A stretch of DNA of 64,000 nt from Gammaproteobacteria bacterium (GTDB lineage: Bacteria > Pseudomonadota > Gammaproteobacteria > Xanthomonadales > Marinicellaceae), in contig JAWLAO010000006.1 of NCBI GenBank assembly GCA_041395445.1, positions 124,001-188,000 on the forward strand, read 5' to 3'. The position numbers and the translations under genes were made by a program. This document shows positions 51,148 through 58,933 of this stretch, piece by piece (the stretch's first letter is position 1; every line of letters starts with the position of its first letter). The notes below the pieces were generated by a model. The model had not been told where the DNA came from and did not search any database. It worked only from the letters and a program-made list of their open reading frames with translations.

Positions 51148-52011
51148 ATGAGTTTCTTAAAAGGAAGTGTTTTTCTTATATTAGTTGTTATCAATACATT
51201 GTTTTGGGTTCCAATTTTATTGGTTTTTGCTTTGATAAAATTGATTGTACCCATTCACGCTTTTCGCCGAGCAGTATCACGTTTATTGGTGTGGATTGCA
51301 GAAACATGGGTTGCATTAAACACTCATTCACATCGAATATTACATGGAAAAAAACTGGAAGTTTCAGGATTGAATGATTTACAAAAAGATGATTGGTATT
51401 TGCTGATAAGTAATCATGTTGCTGCTGCTGATATCCCTGTATTGCAAAGCGTATTTCATAAAAAAATTCCTTTTTTAAAGTTCTTCTTAAAAAAAGAATT
51501 AATCTGGATGCCATTTCTTGGTTTGGCTTGGTGGGCGCTTGATTTTCCGTTTATGAGACGTTTTACAAAAGAGTATCTGCAAAAAAATCCTCACATGAAA
51601 GGTAAAGATTTGGAAATTACTCGTAAAGCCTGCGAAAAATTTAGAGATTATCCAATCACAGTGATTAATTATGTTGAAGGAACACGTTTTACTCAAGTTA
51701 AGCATGATAAACAACAGTCACCATTTACGCATTTATTAAAACCTAAATCCGGCGGCATAGGGTTTGTGCTCGGATCAATGGGTGACAGAATCAGTTATTT
51801 AATTTTAACGAGTATCAAATATTTACCACATCCACCAAGTCCGTGGGAATACATGTGTGGTAAATTTGCAAAAGTACAAGTTTTGGTTGAAAAAATTAAA
51901 ATTCCTGATAATTTAAAGAATAAGAATTACTTAACTGATTCTGCGTTTAAGCAAGATTTGCAAAGCTGGCTGAATGAATTGTGGTTTAAACAAGATAAGA
52001 AATTGTCATGA
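51148..52011 (+). CDS. yihG: YihG-like 1-acylglycerol-phosphate acyltransferase
   Basis: A 287-residue inner-membrane acyltransferase (ATG 51148 chosen; GTG 51136 also possible). It follows E. coli YihG closely: Trp-Tyr-Leu-Leu-Ile-Ser-Asn-His-Val-Ala-Ala-Ala-Asp (HX4D box, about 84-96), Phe-Leu-Lys-Lys-Glu-Leu-Ile-Trp-Met-Pro-Phe-Leu-Gly-Leu-Ala-Trp-Trp-Ala-Leu-Asp, Asn-Tyr-Val-Glu-Gly-Thr-Arg-Phe-Thr (about 174-182). It acylates lysophosphatidic acid. Its stop overlaps the next gene (ATGA). Confidence 0.92.
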   Translation: MSFLKGSVFLILVVINTLFWVPILLVFALIKLIVPIHAFRRAVSRLLVWIAETWVALNTHSHRILHGKKLEVSGLNDLQKDDWYLLISNHVAAADIPVLQSVFHKKIPFLKFFLKKELIWMPFLGLAWWALDFPFMRRFTKEYLQKNPHMKGKDLEITRKACEKFRDYPITVINYVEGTRFTQVKHDKQQSPFTHLLKPKSGGIGFVLGSMGDRISYLILTSIKYLPHPPSPWEYMCGKFAKVQVLVEKIKIPDNLKNKNYLTDSAFKQDLQSWLNELWFKQDKKLS

Positions 52012-52670
52012 GTGAAGTTTTATTCGATATCGTTTTTAAAGGTAAATTTGCTGGTTCGATTGATCAGCAAAAAGCAGAATTACATTTTTCAAAACTTTTT
52101 AAATTACCAATTGAGAAAGCCAGATTATTCTTCGACGGGAAGCCGAGAACCTTAAAAAAATCACTGACTATGGACAAGGCCAGTAACATGAGAGAGGTGC
52201 TGAAAAAAGCCGGCTTGCGTGTCACATTAGTCAAACAAGAATCTGAACAAAGTACAACCACTGACAAGAAACAAGCCTTGACTATGTCTAATGTTGGGGT
52301 GGTGATTGTAAACAAACCATTTGTTCCTCCAAAACACTTTGATACCTCGAAATTAAAGCTCGACGAAGTGGGTGTTGAAATTGTTCATAAAGTTGAAGTA
52401 CCAGAACCGGAATATGACTTACATGACTTGAGTTTGGATGAAGTTGGTGTTGAAATTATTCAAAAAAAACATATTCCTCATCCTGATATCGATGTTTCTG
52501 GTCTGACAGTTGATGAGGTTGGAGCTATTTTTTCTAAAAAAAACATTGTGAGTGAGCCTCATTTTGATTTAAGCAATTTATCGTTGGATGATGTAGGAAG
52601 TGTTTTGGTTGAGAAAAAGCAAATAGCAAAACCGGAAATAAATACGGAAAATATCACACTTCAGGATTGA
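52008..52670 (+). CDS. Uncharacterised protein with five exact 25-residue repeats
   Basis: A 220-residue soluble, acidic protein with no signal peptide. Residues 1-75 form a small alpha/beta domain (Phe-Lys-Gly-Lys-Phe, Lys-Leu-Phe-Lys-Leu-Pro-x-Glu-Lys-Ala, Gly-Lys-Pro-x-x-Leu-Lys-Lys, Leu-Lys-Lys-Ala-Gly) that I recall from N-termini of other gammaproteobacterial proteins but cannot name. Residues 96-220 are five units of exactly 25 residues: Val-Gly pairs fall at 96, 121, 146, 171 and 196, with consensus Val-Gly-x-x-Ile-x-x-Lys-x-x-Val-Pro-x-Pro...Asp...Leu-x-Leu-Asp-Glu, and the last unit ends at the stop. Function unknown; co-translated with yihG. Confidence 0.85.
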   Translation: MSEVLFDIVFKGKFAGSIDQQKAELHFSKLFKLPIEKARLFFDGKPRTLKKSLTMDKASNMREVLKKAGLRVTLVKQESEQSTTTDKKQALTMSNVGVVIVNKPFVPPKHFDTSKLKLDEVGVEIVHKVEVPEPEYDLHDLSLDEVGVEIIQKKHIPHPDIDVSGLTVDEVGAIFSKKNIVSEPHFDLSNLSLDDVGSVLVEKKQIAKPEINTENITLQD

Positions 52671-52789
52671 AGTTGATATGCCCTTCTCAAATTTTTGTAA
52701 AAATTTATCTTAATCCAATATCAGGCAATTTATTGCTATACAAAGGCATTAATTATAAAATCTCAAACAATTTTAAATATTTTGAAACT

Positions 52790-53524
52790 ATGAAGAAGCA
52801 ATTAGGTTTAATCGTGTCAAGTATATTGTTTTCCGGACAATTGTATTCACAGGAAGCTCCTACTGAACAAGGTTTTGATGATATAGATGATATCCCCGGC
52901 TGGATATTTGATAATCGCTCTGAACCATTGGGAGAGACCGGCTGGTTTCAAGGTGTTGAAACTATCGTTTCATCACATGAAGGCGCCACGACTTCTTATA
53001 TCGCTGCAAACTACCGAAATACTGATGTTGATAATGATGATGTGCCTAACACAATTTGTAATTATCTGATTATGCCGGATTTAGGTAACTTGGAATCTGT
53101 TTCTTTTTATACTCGAAGTGTTAAAGCGAGCAATAACTTTAATGTCTATCCGGATCGTTTGTATGTGATATATAGTCCAACAGGTGGTGTTGAAACGGGA
53201 AACTGCACCGATGATCTTGGTGATTTTTCTCATATACTTATGTCGGTGAATCCGGATTTAACGACTGAGCTGAAATATCCTGAAGGCTATCCTTTAACGG
53301 AATGGACTCAATTTGAAGTTGAAGTCAATGGAGCCGGGCGAGTGGCATTTTTGTATTATGTCGAAGATGCCGGATTTTATGGTACAAACTCTAACTTTAT
53401 AGGAATTGATACTGTTGAATGGGTCAGAGGAGAAGATGAGCCAACTCCTAATGTTGAAAAAATAAATAAGCCGATTAAAGGAAGAAGAATATCTTCAAAT
53501 ACCGTGATTGAAGTATTGAACTAA
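52790..53524 (+). CDS. Secreted protein, probable choice-of-anchor J (jelly-roll) domain
   Basis: A 244-residue protein from ATG 52790, where a signal peptide (about 1-21, ending Leu-Tyr-Ser) begins; the frame is open further upstream but without a signal. The mature part has Pro-Gly-Trp-x-Phe-x-Asn-x-Ser, Gly-Trp-Phe-Gln-Gly and Gly-Ala-Thr-Thr-Ser-Tyr-Ile-Ala-Ala-Asn-Tyr, the pattern of choice-of-anchor J / cleaved-adhesin domains, here with two Cys (likely a disulfide). No C-terminal sorting tail is seen. Likely extracellular; ligand unknown. Confidence 0.78.
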   Translation: MKKQLGLIVSSILFSGQLYSQEAPTEQGFDDIDDIPGWIFDNRSEPLGETGWFQGVETIVSSHEGATTSYIAANYRNTDVDNDDVPNTICNYLIMPDLGNLESVSFYTRSVKASNNFNVYPDRLYVIYSPTGGVETGNCTDDLGDFSHILMSVNPDLTTELKYPEGYPLTEWTQFEVEVNGAGRVAFLYYVEDAGFYGTNSNFIGIDTVEWVRGEDEPTPNVEKINKPIKGRRISSNTVIEVLN

Positions 53525-53555
53525 TTTAGAAATTATCAAAAATTTTCACTTTGAT

Positions 53556-53592
53556 AAAAAAGCCCTTATGTTTTTCAACTAAGGGCTTTTTT
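53556..53592. terminator. Bidirectional terminator between convergent genes
   Basis: AAAAAAGCCCTTA (53556-53568) and TAAGGGCTTTTTT (53580-53592) are perfect 13-base arms with an 11-base loop, T-rich in both directions. It serves the secreted protein (plus) and the S8 protease (minus). Confidence 0.93.
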
Positions 53593-53615
53593 GCTTGTTT
53601 AGCTATGTTTAATGA

Positions 53616-55973
53616 TTAAGGTAGTTGTTCAAATCCGTTCTCAAAAATAAGATCAAATGGAGAACAGTCGCCAATTGCAGTAGGCAGTACAGCTAATGTA
53701 ATTCTTGAGTCTGGAACATCTCCGCTATTTGCCGCTAAAATAACATCATTAAATCTCAATTCAGATAAGGTTCCAGAACATACAGTGTATGTAATTTCTA
53801 CTGATTGAGTGGCATTAGGTGCTAACTCAAAACTTGATGGGGACACTGTAATTACGCCGCCATCTCTCATTTTAACATCCGCAGTAGACCATGTATAAGT
53901 TGATGAGGATCTGTTTTTTACTGTTCTTGTCCAACTACAATTACTAGAACAATTGGTATCTCTTACACTAGGGATATTTAATGTTGCAGGATCGCCACCT
54001 GCAGATGGATTCGCAGCTAAATAATTAGCAAATGTTTCATCCATAACCAATGCAGCTTTAGCTGCCTTTGTTAAATCTATCGTTCCGCTTCCAACTTGGT
54101 CAGGAGTAGCCGGAGCGCCTGTACCTGTTGTTACTACACTATCTGCTGTCATCATCATTGCTGATTTAATTTCAGAAGGACTCCAATCCGGGTGTACCTT
54201 CATGACTAACAATGCTGACCCGGAAACGTGTGGGGCTGACATAGAAGTTCCTGAAAGAAACTCAAATTGAGGAGCAGTTGTTCCATCTTTATATGCAGCA
54301 AAAATATTAGTACCGGGGCCATTAATATCCGGCTTGGTTACATCAAATGAATTATTTGGCCCCTGTAAACTACCAGCATTTAAAATATTGCCTAATGAGT
54401 CTATCATGGTATATGCAGCGGTTCCCGATATAAAGCCTTCAACGGTTGAAGCTACAACTGAATCAATAAAAGCAACGATTGCATCACCATCCGCCTGTCC
54501 AATCATTACAGCTGGAATATTTGTTGACTCAATTCCACCCATAACTATTGGAATATCGGCTTGATTATTATAGATAATGGCAGCAACAGCTCCTGCTGCT
54601 TCAGCATTATCTATTTTGGATGAAAAATTACATGAACCCCTGCTTATGAGAGCAATTTTGCCATTAAAAGAATTGGCAGGAAAAGCGCTACATCCTTCTT
54701 GGTTGCCTGGAGCAACATTACCTGCATATAACAAACCGGCATCAACATCACCGCTGAAATTATTAGCAACTCCCAATAAGCCATACATATCGATCAAATG
54801 TGAAGGTATCGGAGTTGGCTGAGTAATATCAACTCTGTTATTCAAAGCACGACTGTGTGAGGAATTCGCAACAGAAAGTAACCATGGTCCTCTGTGGTTT
54901 ACATTTCCTACCGGATCTGGAACGCTAGTACTGGTGTTACCTGCTGAAGCAGATACAACGATACCGGCATTCATTGCATCAAGATACAATCTATCTGAAT
55001 CAGTCCATGGAGATGTACCGCCACTGATTGAATAGGAAATAACATCAACTCCATCGGCAATTGCCTGATTAATACCTGCAGTAATGGCAGAGCCGGCACA
55101 GGAACTGATACATACATCGTAAGCAATGATATGAGCATGTGGAGCTACACCCGAGATGCTTGGAGCCGCTAACGGAGTTCCTGTAGTTGTCACAAAACCA
55201 CCTGGAATAGAGGCCGCTGTTATTCTGTTCCCTGCTGCGGTACTTGCTGTATGAGATCCGTGACCGTTAGTGTCATCAGGGCCATCGGCAAAGTCCCAAA
55301 CACCAATGAGTTTGTTGTTACAAACATTTGTTGGACTACAGTCTGAACCGGCAACCGTATTACCAGCACCTAATGGGTTTGCTGCTGCAAAATCATACAT
55401 GTCTTCAGGAGCATCAGAAAAGGATGGATGATCCATGTTGATACCAGTATCCAATACACCAACTATCATTCCCTCACCCTGATTAGGAACATTACCTGGA
55501 ACCGAAGTTCCATCCCATATCGTATTCGCACCGATGAATGTTGGACCAACATCTGTGTCCAATTCATAAATTTTTTCTTTGTCTACACTAGCTACACCAT
55601 TTATTGAGCGGATTAAATTTGCTTCGTCAGCAGTCAAATTCATAGCCATTCCATAATTCGCATAATAATATTCAAACTTGGCATTAACTCTGCGCCCTAA
55701 GGTTGAAGAGATTACATCAACGGTTTGATTAAGTTCAGCTTTTAGGAATTGTAAATAGGCTTGTGCCGCTTCAGATTTTGTGTCCAGTTTTCTGGTACCT
55801 GTTGCACTTGGTGAAGTTGCGCTAAAGTTTTCATATCCACCATTATAATGAACCAAACTTTGGTGGTTGAGTTGAATAATGTAAGTGTTTGTTGCGGCAT
55901 TGACAAGTTCAGCTTGTTGAGAATGCACTATAGTTACGAACAAACTAGTAAAAAATACAGATAATAATTTCAT
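53616..55973 (-). CDS. Secreted S8 family subtilisin-like serine peptidase with PA domain
   Basis: A 785-residue exported protease. Signal peptide about 1-18; an inhibitor I9-like propeptide to about 140. The catalytic triad is Asp175 (Val-Leu-Asp-Thr-Gly), His238 (Asn-Gly-His-Gly-Ser-His) and Ser577 (Ser-Gly-Thr-Ser-Met-Ser-Ala-Pro). A protease-associated domain is inserted at about 410-510. The C-terminal beta domain ends in Leu-Ile-Phe-Glu-Asn-Gly-Phe-Glu-Gln-Leu-Pro. It begins 15 bases after the ridA stop with AGGAGATATC as ribosome-binding site, so it rides on the spoT-ridA transcript, where recG is usual. Confidence 0.94.
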   Translation of the reverse strand: MKLLSVFFTSLFVTIVHSQQAELVNAATNTYIIQLNHQSLVHYNGGYENFSATSPSATGTRKLDTKSEAAQAYLQFLKAELNQTVDVISSTLGRRVNAKFEYYYANYGMAMNLTADEANLIRSINGVASVDKEKIYELDTDVGPTFIGANTIWDGTSVPGNVPNQGEGMIVGVLDTGINMDHPSFSDAPEDMYDFAAANPLGAGNTVAGSDCSPTNVCNNKLIGVWDFADGPDDTNGHGSHTASTAAGNRITAASIPGGFVTTTGTPLAAPSISGVAPHAHIIAYDVCISSCAGSAITAGINQAIADGVDVISYSISGGTSPWTDSDRLYLDAMNAGIVVSASAGNTSTSVPDPVGNVNHRGPWLLSVANSSHSRALNNRVDITQPTPIPSHLIDMYGLLGVANNFSGDVDAGLLYAGNVAPGNQEGCSAFPANSFNGKIALISRGSCNFSSKIDNAEAAGAVAAIIYNNQADIPIVMGGIESTNIPAVMIGQADGDAIVAFIDSVVASTVEGFISGTAAYTMIDSLGNILNAGSLQGPNNSFDVTKPDINGPGTNIFAAYKDGTTAPQFEFLSGTSMSAPHVSGSALLVMKVHPDWSPSEIKSAMMMTADSVVTTGTGAPATPDQVGSGTIDLTKAAKAALVMDETFANYLAANPSAGGDPATLNIPSVRDTNCSSNCSWTRTVKNRSSSTYTWSTADVKMRDGGVITVSPSSFELAPNATQSVEITYTVCSGTLSELRFNDVILAANSGDVPDSRITLAVLPTAIGDCSPFDLIFENGFEQLP

Positions 55974-55988
55974 TTGATATCTCCTCTT

Positions 55989-56369
55989 TTATTGAATTGC
56001 AATAATCGCATCCATTTCTATCATTGCGTTTTTTGGTAATCCGGCAACCTCTATTGCCGCACGAGCCGGATAGGGTTCCTCAAAATACTGGGACATTATG
56101 TCATTGAGCGTTGCAAAATGCGATAAATCTTGAACGAAAATATTTAATTTTAAGGTATTTTGCAGGCTTGTTCCTGCCGCGATTGCAATTGCTTGTAAGT
56201 TTCTGAATACCTGATGAGTTTGCTTGGAAAAATCTTCTTCTCGCATCTCACCATTTTTTGGATTAATCGGTATTTGTCCTGAAACATACAAAACATTATT
56301 GTGAGTCACTGCTTGCGAATATGTTCCAATTGCTGCAGGTGCATCTTGTGTTTCGATAATTTTCTTCAT
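55989..56369 (-). CDS. ridA: RidA family enamine/imine deaminase
   Basis: A 126-residue protein of the YjgF/RidA family that hydrolyses reactive 2-aminoacrylate and related enamines. It shows Ala-Pro-Ala-Ala-Ile-Gly-Thr-Tyr-Ser-Gln-Ala (about 10-20), Val-Ser-Gly-Gln-Ile-Pro-Ile-Asn-Pro (about 30-38), and Pro-Ala-Arg-Ala-Ala-Ile-Glu-Val-Ala-Gly-Leu-Pro (catalytic Arg about 104). Five bases after the spoT stop, in the usual rpoZ-spoT-ridA order. Confidence 0.96.
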   Translation of the reverse strand: MKKIIETQDAPAAIGTYSQAVTHNNVLYVSGQIPINPKNGEMREEDFSKQTHQVFRNLQAIAIAAGTSLQNTLKLNIFVQDLSHFATLNDIMSQYFEEPYPARAAIEVAGLPKNAMIEMDAIIAIQ

Positions 56370-56374
56370 GATAT

Positions 56375-58540
56375 CTATCCAATTTCTTTTCTGGAAGCTT
56401 TTAGAACCTCCGGAAGTTGCCTTAATTTATATAAAATGTTTTTCAAGTTCATTTTGTTTGCGATACTAAGGTGAAACTCCAAACCTGAGTAATTCCCATC
56501 TCTGTCAACCTGATCAAACCTTTCTATGTTACCATGATTCTCAGCAACAATACTCGCTAATTTTGCCAATACACCTTGTTTATTGATGACATCCATTTGA
56601 ATAGTTGTGCGGAATAAGACTTCTTGCTCCAAATCCCATTTCATGACAATCATGCGCTCTGGATTTTTCTCCATTTCTTCCAAATTCGGACAGTTCTTTC
56701 TATGAACGACAATTCCTTTTATTGGACTCATGTACCCGACGATTTCATCATCAGGCAGAGGTTCACAACATTGTGGATAGCTTAAAATAGATCCTTCTTT
56801 ACCGGTAATTGAAAATGCCTCTTTAGGTAAATATTCTTTAGCTAAACCTCTTTGTTTATATAATGGGAGCATTTTTTTTGCAGCAATTGAAGGCAATAAT
56901 TCAGCAAATGCAAAAGACTTTAACAAGTCATCCATGCTGTCTTTTTTATAATATTTGAGAGCTTTTTGAATGGTTTTGTCATCCAATTTATCAAAGGATA
57001 AGCCGTAGGTGTCTAAAGCTCGATCGAGCATTTTATGTCCCACTTGCACGGCATCCTGGTCAGTTATTTGTTTGAGTTCATGTCGAATCGCTGTTCTTGC
57101 CTTGCTTGTAGTAACAATGTTTAACCATTCTGCCTTAGGAGCGCTTGTCTCACTGGTATTGATTTTGACTGTTTGTCCGGTTTGTAATTTTTGTTTTAAT
57201 GATGCCGGCTTATTATTGATTTCAGCTGAAGTGGCTGTATTTCCAACAGAGGTGTGAATTGCATAAGCAAAATCCAGCGCTGTAGATTGTAATGGCAATT
57301 GTATAATTTTTCCGCGAGGAGTGAAAACATAGATTTCATCCATGATTAAATCTTTTTTCATGTTCTCATAAAACTCCAGAGAACTTCCGGTTTCTTTTTG
57401 TAAATTGAGTAAATCACCCAACCAGTTTCGTGCCAATGTTAAACGTGATGTGCTGTCCGAGCTTTTATTCTTATACATCCAATGAGCCGCAACGCCTGAT
57501 TCACAAACTTTATCCATCTCGCCGGTCCTTATTTGGACTTCAATTGCCAAACCGTAAGGGCCGGTCACTAGTGTATGGATGGACTGGTAGCCATTGGTTT
57601 TTGGCACTGCAATATAATCTTTGAAGCTGTTTTCTCGAGGGGCATAAAGTCCGTGAATAACTCCTAGTGCGATATAACAATCTTGAACAGATTTAACAAT
57701 CACTCGTACACCAAACACATCATGAATTTGGTCGAATTCCAGATTTTTTTCCTGTTGTTTTTTGTAGATACTATAAAGTGTTTTTTGCCGTCCTTCGACT
57801 TCTGCATTGAGGCTGGAATGTAATAAGGACTTGGATATCTTTTTTTGAATTTTTTTGATAGCTTCCTTGCGATTGCCTGACAGCTCTTTAACTTTTAAGG
57901 AAAGTTTCTCAGCAATATTTGGTAGCAAAGCCCAGAATGCCAGCTCTTGAATTTCATTTTGTATTTTTTTTAGTCCCAATCTTTCTGCAATCGGGGCAAA
58001 GACTTCCAGAGTTTCTCGGGAAATTCTTTTCCGGCTTGATTCACTCATGGCGCTGATGGTGCGCATGTTATGCAATCTGTCCGCAAGTTTGATAATAATA
58101 ACTCGTAAGTCGTCAGCCATTACAAATAGCATTTTGACAAAACTTTCGGCTTGTGCTTCTTTCAGGTTTCGAAACTTGAGTTTATCAAGTTTGGTGACCG
58201 CTTGAACCAGATAAGCGACGGTTTTGTTGAATGTTTTTACCAAATCTTCTTCTGTAACTTCAGTATCCTCAATCGTATCGTGCAGAATGGCAGCACAAAG
58301 CGTATTGATGTCGAAATTGAGCTCAGCAAGAATACTGGCAACAGTTAATGGGTGAGTGATATAAGGTTCACCGGATTTCCTGAATTGTTTACGGTGAGCT
58401 TCCGCTCCGTAATGGAAGGCTTTTTTTAGAAGTTTCTGTTCGCTTGATGAAAGATAACTCCGAGTGAGTCCAGCAAGCGAATTATAAGCTGTAACAACAG
58501 CCGGGTGATTTAAAATGGTCGTGACATCTGATGCTGTCAC
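56375..58540 (-). CDS. spoT: Bifunctional (p)ppGpp synthetase/hydrolase SpoT
   Basis: A 721-residue stringent-response enzyme. The HD hydrolase domain is intact (His87-Asp88 in Ile-Leu-His-Asp-Thr-Ile-Glu-Asp; His63 in Ile-Thr-His-Pro). The synthetase domain has Ser-Phe-Lys-Asp-Tyr-Ile-Ala-Val-Pro-Lys-x-Asn-Gly-Tyr-Gln-Ser-Ile-His (about 311-328), the basic Phe-Lys-Asp form typical of bifunctional enzymes. TGS (about 400-460), a cysteine-bearing region (Tyr-Pro-Gln-Cys-Cys-Glu-Pro-Leu) and a C-terminal ACT domain follow. Confidence 0.97.
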   Translation of the reverse strand: MTASDVTTILNHPAVVTAYNSLAGLTRSYLSSSEQKLLKKAFHYGAEAHRKQFRKSGEPYITHPLTVASILAELNFDINTLCAAILHDTIEDTEVTEEDLVKTFNKTVAYLVQAVTKLDKLKFRNLKEAQAESFVKMLFVMADDLRVIIIKLADRLHNMRTISAMSESSRKRISRETLEVFAPIAERLGLKKIQNEIQELAFWALLPNIAEKLSLKVKELSGNRKEAIKKIQKKISKSLLHSSLNAEVEGRQKTLYSIYKKQQEKNLEFDQIHDVFGVRVIVKSVQDCYIALGVIHGLYAPRENSFKDYIAVPKTNGYQSIHTLVTGPYGLAIEVQIRTGEMDKVCESGVAAHWMYKNKSSDSTSRLTLARNWLGDLLNLQKETGSSLEFYENMKKDLIMDEIYVFTPRGKIIQLPLQSTALDFAYAIHTSVGNTATSAEINNKPASLKQKLQTGQTVKINTSETSAPKAEWLNIVTTSKARTAIRHELKQITDQDAVQVGHKMLDRALDTYGLSFDKLDDKTIQKALKYYKKDSMDDLLKSFAFAELLPSIAAKKMLPLYKQRGLAKEYLPKEAFSITGKEGSILSYPQCCEPLPDDEIVGYMSPIKGIVVHRKNCPNLEEMEKNPERMIVMKWDLEQEVLFRTTIQMDVINKQGVLAKLASIVAENHGNIERFDQVDRDGNYSGLEFHLSIANKMNLKNILYKLRQLPEVLKASRKEIG

Positions 58541-58594
58541 GACTTTTTCATTAGATGGTTAAGTGGAACCGATTCTTTCATATATTCTGAATAA

Positions 58595-58870
58595 TTATAG
58601 AATTTGCGAATCTTGTTCCTCTGCTGCAGCATTCCATTCTTCAAGCTCTCTGGCACGTTTTTCTTCGAGCTCCAGCTCCTTGAGCTTTTCTTCAGTCATC
58701 AAGCCTTCGGCAATTTCACGCAAAGCCAAAACAGTTGGTTTGTCATTTTCTTCATCAACTAATGGCGCTTGACCGTTTGCAATCAAACGTGCGCGTTTAG
58801 CAGCCAGTTGTACCAATTCAAAACGATTATCAACATGCTCTAAACAATCTTCAACTGTAACTCTTGCCAT
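58595..58870 (-). CDS. rpoZ: DNA-directed RNA polymerase omega subunit
   Basis: A 91-residue protein with Met-Ala-Arg-Val-Thr-Val-Glu-Asp-Cys-Leu, Asn-Arg-Phe-Glu-Leu-Val-Gln-Leu-Ala-Ala-Lys-Arg-Ala-Arg and Asn-Asp-Lys-Pro-Thr-Val-Leu-Ala-Leu-Arg-Glu-Ile-Ala, all hallmarks of omega. It assists beta' folding and, in enterics, forms a ppGpp binding site. It precedes spoT by 54 bases; gmk, usually before rpoZ, is absent and hutF lies upstream. Confidence 0.97.
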   Translation of the reverse strand: MARVTVEDCLEHVDNRFELVQLAAKRARLIANGQAPLVDEENDKPTVLALREIAEGLMTEEKLKELELEEKRARELEEWNAAAEEQDSQIL

Positions 58871-58933
58871 TTTTCTATTTCCTGTTTAATAAATGCGACC
58901 GCATATTTTAGCAAAAAAAAATAAAAATAATAA

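Noticed and set aside
52292..52667. Possible CRISPR-like or DNA tandem repeat
   Set aside because: The 75-base periodicity is seen at protein level only; the DNA units are too diverged and without unique spacers.
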